NCBI GenBank assembly: GCA_028709785.1
Contig: JAQUTK010000020.1
Coordinates: 1 to 64,000, forward strand
Source: Bacteroidales bacterium
Lineage (GTDB): Bacteria > Bacteroidota > Bacteroidia > Bacteroidales > JAQUTK01
Length of the DNA: 64,000 nt
Reading direction: 5' to 3'
The notes below the pieces were generated by a model. The model worked only from the letters and a program-made list of their open reading frames with translations. It searched no databases and had not been told where the DNA came from. Position numbers and translations under genes: made by a program. Positions 36,444-46,565 of the stretch are shown one piece after another (position 1 is the first letter of the stretch; each line of letters opens with the position of its first letter).

Positions 36444-37697
36444 TTAATCCTCAAATTCGGCTTTTAAAATCCGAATGACATCATCTGCTGTTGTTTCTTC
36501 TAAATCGGCTTTCTCTATCAATTCCTCACGAGTCTTTGCCAAAACACTCTTTGCAGTATCACAACCTATGGCCTTCAAGGCACCAATTACCCATGAATCT
36601 ATTTCATCAGAGAATTCATCCAAATAGATGTCTTCCTCGTCAGTTTCATCAATATCACGGAATACCTCAATATTGTAACCTGTCAGCATGATGGCAAGCT
36701 TTATATTGAGTCCTTGTTTTCCTATCGCCAAAGATACTTCCTCCGGTTTGAGGTAAACTTCAGCTTTTTTCTCAATTTCATTCAGTCGGATAGACGAAAT
36801 CTTTGCCGGATTTAATGCCCGCTGAATGTATAGCGAAATATTGGATGTATAATTTATTACATCAATATTTTCATTTCGCAATTCTCTTACAATACCATGA
36901 ATACGAGAACCTTTCATTCCCACACAAGCTCCTACAGGGTCAATGCGATCGTCGTAAGATTCCACAGAGATTTTAGCTCTTACACCCGGAATTCGGGCAA
37001 TCCCTTTGATGGTTATTAATCCGTCGTTTATCTCTGGAACTTCCAATTCAAACAGTCGACGCAAAAATTCCGGCGAAGTGCGGGAAAGAATTATTTTTGG
37101 ATTGCTATTCTCATTAGTCACACTACTGATTACGGCTCTTACATACTCTCCCTTGCGATAAAAATCACTCGGAATCTGTTCTGTTTTTGGTAATAGTAAC
37201 TCTGTGCCCTCGTCATCCAATAAAAGAATCTCCTTCTTCCAAATCTGATAGACTTCAGCATTTACAATTTGACCGACAAGCTCTGAATATTTTGAGTATA
37301 CACTATCTTTTTGCAGTTCCAATATCTTGGAAGCTAAGGCTTGACGAAGATTCAAAATAGCACGTCGGCCAAAATCAGCGAAGAAAATCTCTTTAGAAAG
37401 CTCTTCACCTACCTGATAGGAAGGGTCAACCTCGCGCGCCTCAGAAAGTGAAACCTGAAGATTCGGATCTTCCAATTGATCGTCTTCTACAACTTCACGA
37501 TTCTGTCGGATTTCAAAATCCCCTTTTTCAAGATTGATAATTACATCAAAATTCTCATCAGTACCATACATTTTAGCGATGACGTTACGGAACGAGTCTT
37601 CCAACACATTTATCATTGTTTCCTTATCAATATTCTTGAGTTCTTTGAACTCAGAAAAGGTGTCAATCAAATTGACAGATTCTTGCTTCTTAGCCAT
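36444..37697 (-). CDS. nusA: Transcription elongation/termination factor NusA
   Basis: A 417-residue RNA polymerase-binding factor affecting pausing, termination and antitermination. The order is an N-terminal polymerase-binding domain, an S1 domain (about 130-200) and two KH domains, with RIPGVRAKISVESYDDRIDPVGACVG and SLAIGKQGLNIKLA as the landmarks. It lacks the acidic C-terminal repeats of E. coli NusA. It is between rimP and infB, the usual order. Confidence 0.96.
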   Translation of the reverse strand: MAKKQESVNLIDTFSEFKELKNIDKETMINVLEDSFRNVIAKMYGTDENFDVIINLEKGDFEIRQNREVVEDDQLEDPNLQVSLSEAREVDPSYQVGEELSKEIFFADFGRRAILNLRQALASKILELQKDSVYSKYSELVGQIVNAEVYQIWKKEILLLDDEGTELLLPKTEQIPSDFYRKGEYVRAVISSVTNENSNPKIILSRTSPEFLRRLFELEVPEINDGLITIKGIARIPGVRAKISVESYDDRIDPVGACVGMKGSRIHGIVRELRNENIDVINYTSNISLYIQRALNPAKISSIRLNEIEKKAEVYLKPEEVSLAIGKQGLNIKLAIMLTGYNIEVFRDIDETDEEDIYLDEFSDEIDSWVIGALKAIGCDTAKSVLAKTREELIEKADLEETTADDVIRILKAEFED

Positions 37698-37699
37698 TA

Positions 37700-38170
37700 C
37701 TACTTAAATCTAATTAGATATTTTGTATACTTAATTTCATCATATCCATAATGAACATCTTCTTCTTTTTCGATCGCTCTCTTACTTCCTTCAACTTTAA
37801 TTTTTCTCTTTACCTTGAGAAAAAAACCTGAATTATCAGCAGAAACTAAAATGCCGGCAACTTTTATACCTGAAGAAGCGAGAACTTCGACTTCATCGCC
37901 AACATGTTTGATGTATTGCTCAAAAACCTTGAAAGGTTGTCCTAATCCTGCAGAACCAACCTCAAGCTCATAATCTTCGATCTCACGATCCAACGCACTT
38001 TCTATTGTTTCATGTAAAGACACACAATCTTCAATAGTAACACCGGAAAAACCATCAATTTCTACAAGGATTGCATTGAGAGGATTAATAGTAATTCCAA
38101 CAATAAAAAAGCCACTCCTTTGAGATATCCAGGATTGAACTAGTTCGTTTACTCTACTATTTTCTATCAT
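37700..38170 (-). CDS. rimP: Ribosome maturation factor RimP
   Basis: A 156-residue factor for 30S maturation. The N-terminal domain ends in LEVGSAGLGQPF, the RimP landmark, followed by an SH3-like C-terminal domain. The frame is open for 34 codons upstream, but the start at MIENSRVNE was chosen because a promoter (-7 box 38242-38249) lies in that extension and the extension is not family-like. First gene of rimP-nusA-infB. Confidence 0.92.
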   Translation of the reverse strand: MIENSRVNELVQSWISQRSGFFIVGITINPLNAILVEIDGFSGVTIEDCVSLHETIESALDREIEDYELEVGSAGLGQPFKVFEQYIKHVGDEVEVLASSGIKVAGILVSADNSGFFLKVKRKIKVEGSKRAIEKEEDVHYGYDEIKYTKYLIRFK

Positions 38171-38241
38171 TATTTCGAATGTTTGAATCACATCGGGGAA
38201 AAAACGAGGGGGCTTTTGGCCCCCTTCCTTTTCTTCGGATG

Positions 38242-38273
38242 CAAAGATAAAGCATTCTTCTCTAACAACCAAA
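38242..38273 (-). promoter_or_regulatory. Promoter of rimP-nusA-infB
   Basis: On the minus strand TTTG (38270-38273), 20 bases, then TATCTTTG (38242-38249); both boxes match the Bacteroidetes consensus. A transcript from here would have a leader of about 65 bases before rimP. Confidence 0.8.
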
Positions 38274-38397
38274 CATTTAGCAGCTATTTATTATTTAGGT
38301 CTGTGGAAAACAAATTGTCAAGGGTAATGATTGCTGCATTTATATTCAAGTTTTAAAGACTTCTTTAAAAAACAGGATATACAAAATAGATAAACGC

Positions 38398-38429
38398 AAA
38401 GAAGCTGCCTCAATAGAGACAGCTTCTTT
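38398..38429 (-). terminator. Terminator of the ribosomal protein cluster
   Basis: GAAGCTGTCTC / GAGGCAGCTTC on the minus strand (11 pairs, one G-U) with loop TATT, extended by three A-T pairs. It lies 36 bases after rplQ. The tail in the transcription direction is TTTGCGTTTA, only moderately T-rich. Confidence 0.8.
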
Positions 38430-38464
38430 TGCCTATGTAAAATATTCTCAATCGAGAATATTAC

Positions 38465-38950
38465 TTATTCTGCTGCTGGAGCTTCTGCTTGTTTAACTTC
38501 TTCAACAACGGTTGCATTAGCAGCTGATTTCTTTCTTGAAGAACGACGAGTCTTAGTAGACTTCGCTTCAGCTGTTTCTTTCAACATATTATCATTGTAG
38601 TCAACTAACTCAATAAAGCACATTTGTGCATTATCTCCCAAGCGATAACCTGTTTTAATGATACGTGTATATCCTCCCGGACGATTTGCCACCTTTTGAG
38701 CTACATTCTGGAAAAGTTCTGTAACAACATACTTATCCTGAAGATGACTAAATACTAAACGACGAGAATTAGTTGTATCTTCTTTTGAACAGTTAATTAA
38801 TGGCTCAACGTAAATTCTCAACGCTTTCGCTTTTGCAGTTGTTGTAAAAATCCTCTTACTCTTAATCAAAGAGCAAGCCATATTAGACAGCAGCGCATCT
38901 CTATGAGCTTTAGTGCGTCCTAAATGATTAAATTTTTTATTGTGTCTCAT
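38465..38950 (-). CDS. rplQ: 50S ribosomal protein L17
   Basis: A 161-residue ribosomal protein with the bL17 start [23 protein letters not shown] and the [17 protein letters not shown] motif. The C-terminal 45 residues form a Lys/Glu/Ala-rich tail not present in E. coli L17 (127 residues). Last gene of the cluster, 4 bases after rpoA. Confidence 0.97.
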   Translation of the reverse strand: MRHNKKFNHLGRTKAHRDALLSNMACSLIKSKRIFTTTAKAKALRIYVEPLINCSKEDTTNSRRLVFSHLQDKYVVTELFQNVAQKVANRPGGYTRIIKTGYRLGDNAQMCFIELVDYNDNMLKETAEAKSTKTRRSSRKKSAANATVVEEVKQAEAPAAE

Positions 38951-38954
38951 TACT

Positions 38955-39947
38955 TTATTCTTTTTCTAATTTGTATTTTGTAATATCCATTCCAAAAGAG
39001 AGATTTAATCTGGTAAGCAGCTCGTCCAACTCAGTAAGAGATTTCTTACCAAAGTTTCTGAACTTCAACAAATCAGTCTTATTGAAAACAACCAGCTCTC
39101 CAAGAGTTTCAACATCTGCAGCTTTCAAACAATTCAGAGCTCGAACCGAAAGATCCATATCTGCAAGTTTTGATTTAAGCTGCTGACGCATGTGCAAAAC
39201 TTCTTCGTCAAATTCTTCATTACCGTCGATATCACTGTTTTCAAGAGTAATTTTCTCATCTGAAAATAGCATAAAGTGATAAATCAGAATCTTTGCCGCT
39301 TCTTTTAAAGCATCTTTTGGATGAATAGAACCATCTGTAGAAATCTCAAGAATTAACTTCTCATAGTCTGTTTTTTGTTCTACACGAAAGTTCTCAATCG
39401 TATATTTTACATTTCTTATAGGAGTGTAAATAGAGTCGATTGCTATTACTTCTACATCTTTGTTAGCTATCCTGTTCTCATCAGCAGGAACATATCCCCT
39501 GCCTTTGTTAATTGTCAATGAGATCTGAAAATTTGCAGTAGTATCTAAATGGCAAATAACTAACTCTGGATTTAAGACTTCAAAGCCTGCTAATGCATTA
39601 CCAATATCGCCTGCTTTAAAGACCTCAGCATTGGAGACTGTAATTGTTACATCCTCTGATTCTACATCGTCACCAGTTTTCTTAAACCGAACTTTCTTTA
39701 AATTCAGAATAATATTTGTTACATCTTCTATTGCTCCGGGAATAGTAGCAAACTCATGTTGTACACCTGAGATTTTAATAGAAGTTATCGCAAAGCCTTC
39801 AAGTGAAGAAAGCAGAATACGGCGGAGTGCATTACCAATTGTAATACCGTAGCCCGGCTCTAAAGGACGAAATTCGAATTTTCCGTACTTGGAGTCAGCT
39901 TCCAACATTAAGACTTTATCGGGTTTTTGAAATGCTAATATCGCCAT
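38955..39947 (-). CDS. rpoA: RNA polymerase subunit alpha
   Basis: A 330-residue subunit that dimerises to start RNA polymerase assembly. The N-terminal domain carries [21 protein letters not shown] and [10 protein letters not shown]. The C-terminal domain (about 245-320) carries the helix-hairpin-helix [31 protein letters not shown], which contacts DNA and activators. Lies between rpsD and rplQ, as in the alpha operon. Confidence 0.98.
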   Translation of the reverse strand: MAILAFQKPDKVLMLEADSKYGKFEFRPLEPGYGITIGNALRRILLSSLEGFAITSIKISGVQHEFATIPGAIEDVTNIILNLKKVRFKKTGDDVESEDVTITVSNAEVFKAGDIGNALAGFEVLNPELVICHLDTTANFQISLTINKGRGYVPADENRIANKDVEVIAIDSIYTPIRNVKYTIENFRVEQKTDYEKLILEISTDGSIHPKDALKEAAKILIYHFMLFSDEKITLENSDIDGNEEFDEEVLHMRQQLKSKLADMDLSVRALNCLKAADVETLGELVVFNKTDLLKFRNFGKKSLTELDELLTRLNLSFGMDITKYKLEKE

Positions 39948-39960
39948 ATCGAATCATTTA

Positions 39961-40566
39961 TTATTTAGAGTACAACTCTACGATTAACTGCTCTTTGATG
40001 TTTTCAGGAATATCTGCTCTGTCTGGAACGTGTAAGAATTTACCTGTTTTTGACGTTGCATCCCACTCCAACCAAGGATACTTACTATGATTAAAACCAC
40101 TTAATGAGTTTGATATAACTTCAAGAGACTTTGATTTCTCACGAACGCCTACAACATCACCTGGTTTAACAGAATAAGAAGGAATATTAACAACAGCTCC
40201 GTTCACAACAATATGTCGGTGGGAAACTAATTGACGTGCAGCAGCACGAGTATTTGCAATTCCAAGTCTAAAAACAACATTGTCTAAGCGAGCCTCCAGG
40301 AACTGAAGTAACACTTCACCTTTAATACCTTTAGTACGTGAAGCTTTCTCAAATAAATTACGGAATTGTTTTTCTAACACACCATAAGTGTATTTAGCTT
40401 TTTGCTTTTCGCGCAACTGAATTCCATATTCAGATGTTTTCTTCTTTCTGTTGTTACCGTGTTGTCCCGGAGGATAGTTCTTCTTTGACAGAACTTTATC
40501 CGGTCCGAAAATTGCTTCTCCAAACTTACGAGCAATTCTTGTTTTTGGTCCAGTATATCTAGCCAT
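39961..40566 (-). CDS. rpsD: 30S ribosomal protein S4
   Basis: A 201-residue primary 16S rRNA-binding protein. It starts [17 protein letters not shown] and has the S4 RNA-binding domain ([31 protein letters not shown]). Eleven codons upstream are in frame but not family-like, so the MARYTGP start was used. In several bacteria S4 represses its own operon; the 116-base spacer before this gene holds a hairpin that could serve that role. Confidence 0.97.
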   Translation of the reverse strand: MARYTGPKTRIARKFGEAIFGPDKVLSKKNYPPGQHGNNRKKKTSEYGIQLREKQKAKYTYGVLEKQFRNLFEKASRTKGIKGEVLLQFLEARLDNVVFRLGIANTRAAARQLVSHRHIVVNGAVVNIPSYSVKPGDVVGVREKSKSLEVISNSLSGFNHSKYPWLEWDATSKTGKFLHVPDRADIPENIKEQLIVELYSK

Positions 40567-40682
40567 TTTTTTAAAATTTAGTTGTTCATTCAGAATCAAG
40601 AATTATGCAGCCGCGATTACAGAGAGGTTGTATTGTAATCTATTCACAATCCAAAATTCGAGAATCTTAATAAGAAATAACT
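40567..40682 (-). promoter_or_regulatory. Possible structured leader between rpsK and rpsD
   Basis: A 116-base spacer in a cluster where most gaps are under 30 bases. It holds a 7-base-pair hairpin (GATTACA/TGTAATC, 40615-40640, 12-base loop), flanked by other weakly pairing stretches. It lies just before rpsD, whose product S4 is a known autoregulator. The regulatory role is inferred. Confidence 0.45.
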
Positions 40683-41072
40683 TTAAACTCTTCTTCTTTT
40701 TGGAGGACGACAACCATTATGTGGTAATGGAGTAACGTCTACTATCTCAGATACTTCAATACCTGCCCCGTGTATAGTTCTAATTGCAGACTCACGTCCG
40801 TTTCCAGGTCCTTTTACAAACACCTTTACTTTTCTAAGGCCAAGATCAAAAGCAACTTTTGCACAATCCTGAGCAGCCATTTGAGCTGCATAAGGAGTAT
40901 TCTTCTTAGAACCTCTAAACCCCATTTTTCCGGCAGATGACCAAGATATCACTTGCCCTTCGCTATTGGCGAGAGAAACAATAATGTTATTAAAGGAAGA
41001 ATGCACGTGGGCTTGTCCGACTGCATCAACTTTTACATTTCTCTTTTTAGCTGCGACTGTTTTTTTTGCCAT
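40683..41072 (-). CDS. rpsK: 30S ribosomal protein S11
   Basis: A 129-residue protein of the 30S platform. Landmarks are [36 protein letters not shown] (split over its first half) and the C-terminal [18 protein letters not shown], the invariant uS11 tail. 11 bases after rpsM. Confidence 0.98.
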   Translation of the reverse strand: MAKKTVAAKKRNVKVDAVGQAHVHSSFNNIIVSLANSEGQVISWSSAGKMGFRGSKKNTPYAAQMAAQDCAKVAFDLGLRKVKVFVKGPGNGRESAIRTIHGAGIEVSEIVDVTPLPHNGCRPPKRRRV

Positions 41073-41083
41073 ATTAACTATTC

Positions 41084-41464
41084 TTATTTAGTAGCTTTTT
41101 TCTTATTTGCAACTGTCTTTTTCTTACCCTTACGAGTACGAGCATTATTCTTTGTACTTTGACCTCGTAATGGCAGGCCTAAACGATGACGGATTCCACG
41201 GTAACAACCGATATCCATCAGACGTTTGATATTCATTTGTACCTCAGATCTCAAATCTCCTTCAACTTTTATTGTGGAGCCTATGATTTCACGCACTTTA
41301 GCAGCTTGATCATCAGTCCAATCTTTAACTTTCAGATCTCTATCAACTCCAGCACTTTCCAAAATTGTGTTCGCTCTACTACGGCCAATGCCATAGATAT
41401 AAGTCAAAGCAATTTCGCCTCTTTTATTTTGTGGTAAATCTACACCAACAATTCTTATAGCCAT
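41084..41464 (-). CDS. rpsM: 30S ribosomal protein S13
   Basis: A 126-residue 30S head protein that contacts the P-site tRNA. It starts [20 protein letters not shown] and has the family motif [28 protein letters not shown] near the end. Follows rpmJ by 31 bases. Confidence 0.98.
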   Translation of the reverse strand: MAIRIVGVDLPQNKRGEIALTYIYGIGRSRANTILESAGVDRDLKVKDWTDDQAAKVREIIGSTIKVEGDLRSEVQMNIKRLMDIGCYRGIRHRLGLPLRGQSTKNNARTRKGKKKTVANKKKATK

Positions 41465-41495
41465 AAACTTGATAATTTATCAGATTAAATTCATT

Positions 41496-41612
41496 TCAAC
41501 CCTGACGTACCTTGTACTTAGGGTTTTTCTTGTTAATAACGTACAAGCGACCTTCTCTTCTCACGATTTTGCAATCGGGAGTGCGCTTTTTTAGTGATGC
41601 TCTTACTTTCAT
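41496..41612 (-). CDS. rpmJ: 50S ribosomal protein L36, zinc-ligand-poor form
   Basis: A 38-residue protein. It starts [19 protein letters not shown] and ends [10 protein letters not shown], matching bL36 along its whole length. Only one of the four zinc ligands of the classic form (Cys14) is left, so this is a C-minus paralog type. It lies in the usual place between infA and rpsM. Confidence 0.95.
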   Translation of the reverse strand: MKVRASLKKRTPDCKIVRREGRLYVINKKNPKYKVRQG

Positions 41613-41625
41613 ATCTTTATTAATT

Positions 41626-41844
41626 TTATTTGTATCTAAAAGCAATTCTTCCTTTTGTCAGATCATATGGAGACATCTCAACCCGAACTTTATCACCAGG
41701 AAGAATTTTTATATAATGCATTCTCATTTTTCCTGATATATGAGCTGTTATCTCATGACCATTCTCCAATTCGACACGAAACATTGCATTTGACAATGCT
41801 TCAATAATTACTCCATCTTGTTCAATTGCAGCTTGCTTTGCCAT
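41626..41844 (-). CDS. infA: Translation initiation factor IF-1
   Basis: A 72-residue OB-fold protein that blocks the A site during initiation. Landmarks: [21 protein letters not shown] and the ending [14 protein letters not shown]. Lies between map and rpmJ. Confidence 0.98.
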   Translation of the reverse strand: MAKQAAIEQDGVIIEALSNAMFRVELENGHEITAHISGKMRMHYIKILPGDKVRVEMSPYDLTKGRIAFRYK

Positions 41845-41858
41845 AAAGTATTCTAATA

Positions 41859-42641
41859 TTAAATTGCTCTATCCCCTAATTCTTTTTCAAGAAATTCAAA
41901 TGACGATAATATTTCCGCTTTCTTGGAACCAATTGCTATCGTATGCTCAAAATGAGCAGCCGGCAATCTATCCTTTGTTCGAACAGTCCAACCATCATTT
42001 TCTATTACAATCTGCCTTTTCCCTAAACAAATCATAGGCTCAATTGCAATTACCATTCCTTTTTTTAATAAAGGGCCAGAGCCACTTCTTCCATAATTAG
42101 GTACCTCGGGATCTTCATGCATTTTACGTCCAACGCCATGACCGACTAACTCTCTGACAACGGAATAACCGTTGCTTTCACAGTATGTCTGAATTGCATG
42201 ACCAATATCACCTATTCTATTTCCTTCAACAGCTTTTTCAATACCTAAATATAAAGACTCTTTCGTCGTTTTTAGAAGCTTCATTACTTGGCTATCAACT
42301 TCACCTACACAAAATGTGTAGGCGGAGTCTCCATAATAGCCATTTAATATCGTTCCGCAATCGATAGAAACAACATCTCCATCTTTAAGAACATAATTTG
42401 AAGGAAATCCGTGAACTACATTTTCATTTACAGATACACATAGAGTATAAGGAAAACCATTGTAACCAAGGAAACCCGGTATTGCTTTATTGTCCCGTAT
42501 AAACTCTTCTGCTATTTGATCTAGATATAGAGTAGTAATCCCAGGTCTAATAATCTTTGCAAGTTCACAGAGAGTCTTACCTACTAGTTGATTACTTTCT
42601 CTTAATAAATCTATTTCGTGTTCTGTTTTAAGAAAAATCAT
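41859..42641 (-). CDS. map: Methionine aminopeptidase, type I
   Basis: A 260-residue dinuclear metal enzyme that removes the initiator methionine. The five ligands align with the E. coli enzyme: Asp94 (SIDCG), Asp105 (GDSAYTF), His168 ([12 protein letters not shown]), Glu201 (AIEPM) and Glu232 (FEHT). There is no N-terminal zinc-finger extension. It lies between secY and infA, 14 bases from each. Confidence 0.97.
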   Translation of the reverse strand: MIFLKTEHEIDLLRESNQLVGKTLCELAKIIRPGITTLYLDQIAEEFIRDNKAIPGFLGYNGFPYTLCVSVNENVVHGFPSNYVLKDGDVVSIDCGTILNGYYGDSAYTFCVGEVDSQVMKLLKTTKESLYLGIEKAVEGNRIGDIGHAIQTYCESNGYSVVRELVGHGVGRKMHEDPEVPNYGRSGSGPLLKKGMVIAIEPMICLGKRQIVIENDGWTVRTKDRLPAAHFEHTIAIGSKKAEILSSFEFLEKELGDRAI

Positions 42642-42654
42642 TCTTCCCTATATG

Positions 42655-43995
42655 TTAATACGCAGCTACGCTACCTGTTCTTCCTTTAATGCGTCCTGAC
42701 TTCAACAATCCGTCATAATGATGCATCAATAAATGACTCTCGATTTGTTGCAATGTATCAAGCACAACACCAACAAGAATTAACAATGACGTACCACCAA
42801 AGAACTGAGAAAATTCTGAACTAATACCTATAACTTTCGTGAAGGCAGGTAGAACAGCTACAATTGCAAGAAATATTGACCCTGGAAGCGTTATTCTATC
42901 CATAATATTATCAATATAGTCTTTAGTCTGCTTGCCAGGCTTGATGCCAGGTATAAAACCATTATTGCGTTTCATATCTTCTGACATCTGAGTCGGATTG
43001 ATAGTGATGGCTGTATAAAAGTACGTAAATACTATAATAAGGAAGCCAAACACTAAATTATACAGTAGCCCCTGATTGTCCATAAACTGATTCAGGATCC
43101 CTGACGTTTGTGTACTTGAGAAACTAACAAAAGATATCGGAATAAACATGATTGCCTGCGCAAAAATAATTGGCATAACTCCAGCAGCATTCACCTTTAA
43201 AGGGATATACTGTCTAGCGCCACCATACTGTTTGTTCCCAACAACTCTTTTAGCATACTGCACAGGAACTTTTCGAGTTCCCTGAACAAGAAGTATTGCA
43301 GCTGCGATAACGAAAAGCAGAAAGACTATTTCAGCAAGGAACATAACCAAACCTCCACCACCATTATCAGTAGTACGCGAAATAAACTCAGCTGTTATAG
43401 CACGAGGCAATCTTGCAATAATACCTATTAAAATGATAAATGAGATTCCGTTTGTGATTCCTCTATCGGTAATTCTCTCTCCAAGCCACAAAATAAACAT
43501 ACTTCCAGCAGAAAGAATTATTGTTGCATAGAAAGCGAAGAAAAAACCGGATGGAATTGCCGATCCTACAGCTTTCATTTGATAATTCAAGTTAGTAAGA
43601 TAAGCAGGAGCCTGGAACAGTAAAATAAGCACAGTCAGATATCTGGTATACTGATTGATTTTACGTCTTCCACTTTCTCCTTCACGCTGCAACTTTTGGA
43701 ATTTTGGAATAGCTATGGCTGCAAGTTGTATCACAATTGAAGCAGATATATACGGCATAATTCCCAAAGCAAATATTGATGCATTAGAAAAAGCACCGCC
43801 AGAAAACATATCAAGCAAAGCTAACAAGCCCCCTTTTGTCTGACTCCTTAATGCATCCAAGGCTGAAGGATCAATACCGGGAAGCACTACAAACGAACCA
43901 AAACGGTATATTGCAACCAAAAGGGTAGTAATGAGGATTCGATTTCTCAAATCCTCAATCTTCCAAATATTTTTTATTGTTTCAACTGCTTTCAT
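42655..43995 (-). CDS. secY: Preprotein translocase subunit SecY
   Basis: The 446-residue channel-forming protein of the Sec translocon, with ten hydrophobic segments. Landmarks are RILITTLLVAIYRFGSFVVLPGID near the N-terminus, the plug region GGAFSNASIFALGIMPYISASI, and the C-terminal loop MSEDMKRNNGFIPGIKPGKQT. Lies 4 bases after rplO in the spc segment. Confidence 0.98.
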   Translation of the reverse strand: MKAVETIKNIWKIEDLRNRILITTLLVAIYRFGSFVVLPGIDPSALDALRSQTKGGLLALLDMFSGGAFSNASIFALGIMPYISASIVIQLAAIAIPKFQKLQREGESGRRKINQYTRYLTVLILLFQAPAYLTNLNYQMKAVGSAIPSGFFFAFYATIILSAGSMFILWLGERITDRGITNGISFIILIGIIARLPRAITAEFISRTTDNGGGGLVMFLAEIVFLLFVIAAAILLVQGTRKVPVQYAKRVVGNKQYGGARQYIPLKVNAAGVMPIIFAQAIMFIPISFVSFSSTQTSGILNQFMDNQGLLYNLVFGFLIIVFTYFYTAITINPTQMSEDMKRNNGFIPGIKPGKQTKDYIDNIMDRITLPGSIFLAIVAVLPAFTKVIGISSEFSQFFGGTSLLILVGVVLDTLQQIESHLLMHHYDGLLKSGRIKGRTGSVAAY

Positions 43996-43999
43996 TGTA

Positions 44000-44446
44000 T
44001 TATAACTTTACTACAGTTCCACCAACAGCTTCTATCGCCTTTATAGCTGATTGAGAAAAAGCGTTTGCTTCAACTTCCAATTTATTTGTCAAAACTCCTT
44101 TACCTAAAATCTTCACTAAATGTTTTGGTGATACATAACCAGCTTCAATCAACGTATCTACAGAAATCTTTGTCAAATTGTTAGTTTCAGCCAACAATTG
44201 CAACGTTTCAATATTAATTGATTTATACTCTATTCTGTTTATATTCTTAAAACCACATTTTGGGACACGACGTTGCAAAGGCATCTGGCCTCCTTCAAAT
44301 CCAATCTTTTTAGAATAACCAGATCTTTGTTTTGCACCTTTATGACCTCTTGTTGAGGTGCCACCCATACCAGAACCAGATCCACGTCCAACGCGTTTGC
44401 GCGTTTTTGTAGAACCAGTTGCTGGCTGTAAATTGCTCAAGTTCAT
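44000..44446 (-). CDS. rplO: 50S ribosomal protein L15
   Basis: A 148-residue late-assembly 50S protein. Landmarks are the Gly/Arg-rich start with RVGRGSGSGMGGTSTRGHKG and GFEGGQMPLQRRVPKCGF. Lies between rpmD and secY. Confidence 0.97.
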   Translation of the reverse strand: MNLSNLQPATGSTKTRKRVGRGSGSGMGGTSTRGHKGAKQRSGYSKKIGFEGGQMPLQRRVPKCGFKNINRIEYKSINIETLQLLAETNNLTKISVDTLIEAGYVSPKHLVKILGKGVLTNKLEVEANAFSQSAIKAIEAVGGTVVKL

Positions 44447-44466
44447 ATCGATTCTATTATTTATTT

Positions 44467-44643
44467 TTAATACTCAACTGCAACCAAATGTTTCACTTTT
44501 TCAATCATTCCCAGAATCTGGGGAGTTGCTTCATGTTCCTTCACTCGATTCAGTTTTTTTAGTCCCAGTGCATCCAAAGTTAACTTCTGAGTCTTTGGAC
44601 AATTAATTCTGCTTCTTACCTGCTTAACTTTTATTATTGCCAT
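44467..44643 (-). CDS. rpmD: 50S ribosomal protein L30
   Basis: A 58-residue protein. It starts MAIIKVKQVRSRINCPKTQ, continues with LDALGLKKLNRVKEH and ends LVAVEY. This matches uL30 ([21 protein letters not shown]-type pattern) in length and motif. 12 bases after rpsE. Confidence 0.95.
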   Translation of the reverse strand: MAIIKVKQVRSRINCPKTQKLTLDALGLKKLNRVKEHEATPQILGMIEKVKHLVAVEY

Positions 44644-44655
44644 AATGAACCTCCG

Positions 44656-45174
44656 TTATCCTTTAAATACTTTTTCTACAGAAATACCTCTATTTTGCGC
44701 AACAAGCCTTGCATCGCGTAACTCACTAAGAGCAGCAATTGTAGCCTTAACAAGATTGTGAGGATTAGAAGAGCCTTTGGATTTAGCCAAAACGTCTGTT
44801 ATCCCAACACTTTCCAATACTGCACGCATAGCACCACCAGCTTTAACACCGGTACCCTGCGATGCAGGTTTTAAAAACACCTGCGCTCCTCCAAACTTAT
44901 AAAGTTGTTCATGAGGAATAGTTCCTTTATGAATAGGCACTTTAATAAGATTCTTTTTCGCAGATTCCACACCTTTTGCAATAGCCGTGGTTACTTCGTT
45001 AGCCTTACCTAACCCCCAACCAATGACACCATCCTCATTTCCAACCACAACAATGGCTGAAAAACTGAAGGCACGACCACCTTTAGTAACCTTGGTTACT
45101 CTATTTATAGCAACTAATCTGTCTTTTAATTCCAGATCATTTGTTGATTTTACTCTATTATAAACTTCTGCCAT
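44656..45174 (-). CDS. rpsE: 30S ribosomal protein S5
   Basis: A 172-residue protein involved in decoding accuracy. Landmarks: [29 protein letters not shown] and [15 protein letters not shown]. Five bases after rplR. Confidence 0.98.
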   Translation of the reverse strand: MAEVYNRVKSTNDLELKDRLVAINRVTKVTKGGRAFSFSAIVVVGNEDGVIGWGLGKANEVTTAIAKGVESAKKNLIKVPIHKGTIPHEQLYKFGGAQVFLKPASQGTGVKAGGAMRAVLESVGITDVLAKSKGSSNPHNLVKATIAALSELRDARLVAQNRGISVEKVFKG

Positions 45175-45179
45175 CGCTA

Positions 45180-45524
45180 TTAAAATTTTAGTCCACCGTT
45201 ACGAGCCGCATCTGCCAATTCTTTAATTCTTCCGTGATATAAGTATCCGTTGCGATCAAACACAACAGAAGAAATACCTGACTCAAGAGCAGCTTTTGCG
45301 ACCTGAGCACCCACCTTCGACGCTTGTTCTTTCTTGGCAACTTTATCTTCAGCTTTTAATGAAGAAGCAGATACCAACGTTTTTCCTGACAAATCATCAA
45401 TAATCTGTGCATAAATCTGCTTATTGCTTCTGAACACACATAAACGAGGACGATTTTCAGTACCTCTAACCTTCACACGAAAGCGTGCTTTAATTTTTAA
45501 TCTTCTTTCTATTTTCGTTGTCAT
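45180..45524 (-). CDS. rplR: 50S ribosomal protein L18
   Basis: A 114-residue 5S rRNA-binding protein. Landmarks: [30 protein letters not shown] and [20 protein letters not shown]. The start MTTKIERR was used; a second in-frame ATG lies three codons upstream. Confidence 0.97.
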   Translation of the reverse strand: MTTKIERRLKIKARFRVKVRGTENRPRLCVFRSNKQIYAQIIDDLSGKTLVSASSLKAEDKVAKKEQASKVGAQVAKAALESGISSVVFDRNGYLYHGRIKELADAARNGGLKF

Positions 45525-45545
45525 AATAATCACTTATTTAGCAAA

Positions 45546-46100
45546 TTATTTAGCACCTGCTGATTTACCTGATTTGCGGCGAATAACTTCACCAACAAAT
45601 TTAATACCTTTACCTTTATAAGGCTCTGGTTTACGTAAAGAGCGAATCTTCGCACACACCAAGCCAATAAGTTCTTTATCGCTTGATTCCAAGATAATCA
45701 GAGGATTCTTATTTCTCTCACTCTTTGTTTCAACCTTAACCTCAGCAGGTAAAGAGAAAAATATATTATGAGAGTATCCCAATGAGAGTTCTAACACTTG
45801 TCCTACATTGGAACAACGAAAACCGACACCGACTAATTCAAGTTCTTTTTTGTATCCTGTAGAGACTCCGATGACCATATTATTAATCAAAGAACGATAT
45901 AATCCGTGAAGTGCTCTGTGATTCTTTTCATCTGAAGGGCGAGACACAGTTACAACACCATCTTTCATATCAACAGTAATATCAGGATTGACAGTTTGTG
46001 TCATTTGTCCTTTTGCACCTTTAACTGTAACAACATTATCTTTCACTGTCACAGTAACTCCAGCTGGCAAATTTATGGGTAATTTTCCTATTCTTGACAT
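45546..46100 (-). CDS. rplF: 50S ribosomal protein L6
   Basis: A 184-residue protein near the GTPase centre. It starts MSRIGKLPINLPAGV and has the duplicated L6 fold, ending with KIRSLRKPEPYKGKGIKFVGE. 17 bases after rpsH. Confidence 0.98.
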   Translation of the reverse strand: MSRIGKLPINLPAGVTVTVKDNVVTVKGAKGQMTQTVNPDITVDMKDGVVTVSRPSDEKNHRALHGLYRSLINNMVIGVSTGYKKELELVGVGFRCSNVGQVLELSLGYSHNIFFSLPAEVKVETKSERNKNPLIILESSDKELIGLVCAKIRSLRKPEPYKGKGIKFVGEVIRRKSGKSAGAK

Positions 46101-46117
46101 TTCCTATTCCTCCTTAA

Positions 46118-46513
46118 TTAATAAACATAGCATAATACTTCACCACCGATCTTAAGATCTGCAGCTTCTTTATTAGTCATGACACCTTTAGAGGTCGACA
46201 AGATTGCTATTCCCAAACCATTTAATACTCTTGGCATGTCTTTATATCCGGTATATTTTCTCAAACCCGGAGTCGAGACTCTTGTTAAAGCTTTGATAGC
46301 ATTAACTTTGTTTACTGGATCATACTTCAAGGCAATCTTAATAGAACCTTGAGGACCCTCTTCTACAAACTTATAATTAAGGATGTAGCCTTTTTCAAAA
46401 AGGATCTTTGTTATCTCCTTTTTCAAATTTGACGAAGGAATTTCTACAACTCTGTGCTTTGCACTGATTGCATTCCTAAGTCTAGTCAGATAATCTGCTA
46501 TTGGATCAGTCAT
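46118..46513 (-). CDS. rpsH: 30S ribosomal protein S8
   Basis: A 131-residue central-domain protein. It starts MTDPIADYLTRLRNA and has STPGLRKYTGYKDMPRVLNGLGIAILSTSKGVMT. In E. coli S8 represses the spc operon; a small hairpin lies in the 52-base spacer just before this gene. Confidence 0.98.
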   Translation of the reverse strand: MTDPIADYLTRLRNAISAKHRVVEIPSSNLKKEITKILFEKGYILNYKFVEEGPQGSIKIALKYDPVNKVNAIKALTRVSTPGLRKYTGYKDMPRVLNGLGIAILSTSKGVMTNKEAADLKIGGEVLCYVY

Positions 46514-46534
46514 ATTTATAAATGTTTAAATTGA

Positions 46535-46549
46535 TCCCGAGAGTCGGGA
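46535..46549 (-). promoter_or_regulatory. Small hairpin between rpsN and rpsH
   Basis: TCCCGA / TCGGGA forms a perfect 6-base-pair stem with a 3-base loop in an otherwise A/T-rich 52-base spacer, 22 bases before the rpsH start. It may be an RNA control or processing site; not shown. Confidence 0.35.
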
Positions 46550-46565
46550 CAATATTTATACTAAA

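Noticed and set aside
38171-38272. N-terminal extension of rimP
   Set aside because: The promoter -7 box lies inside it and the residues do not match RimP; the later ATG gives the usual length.
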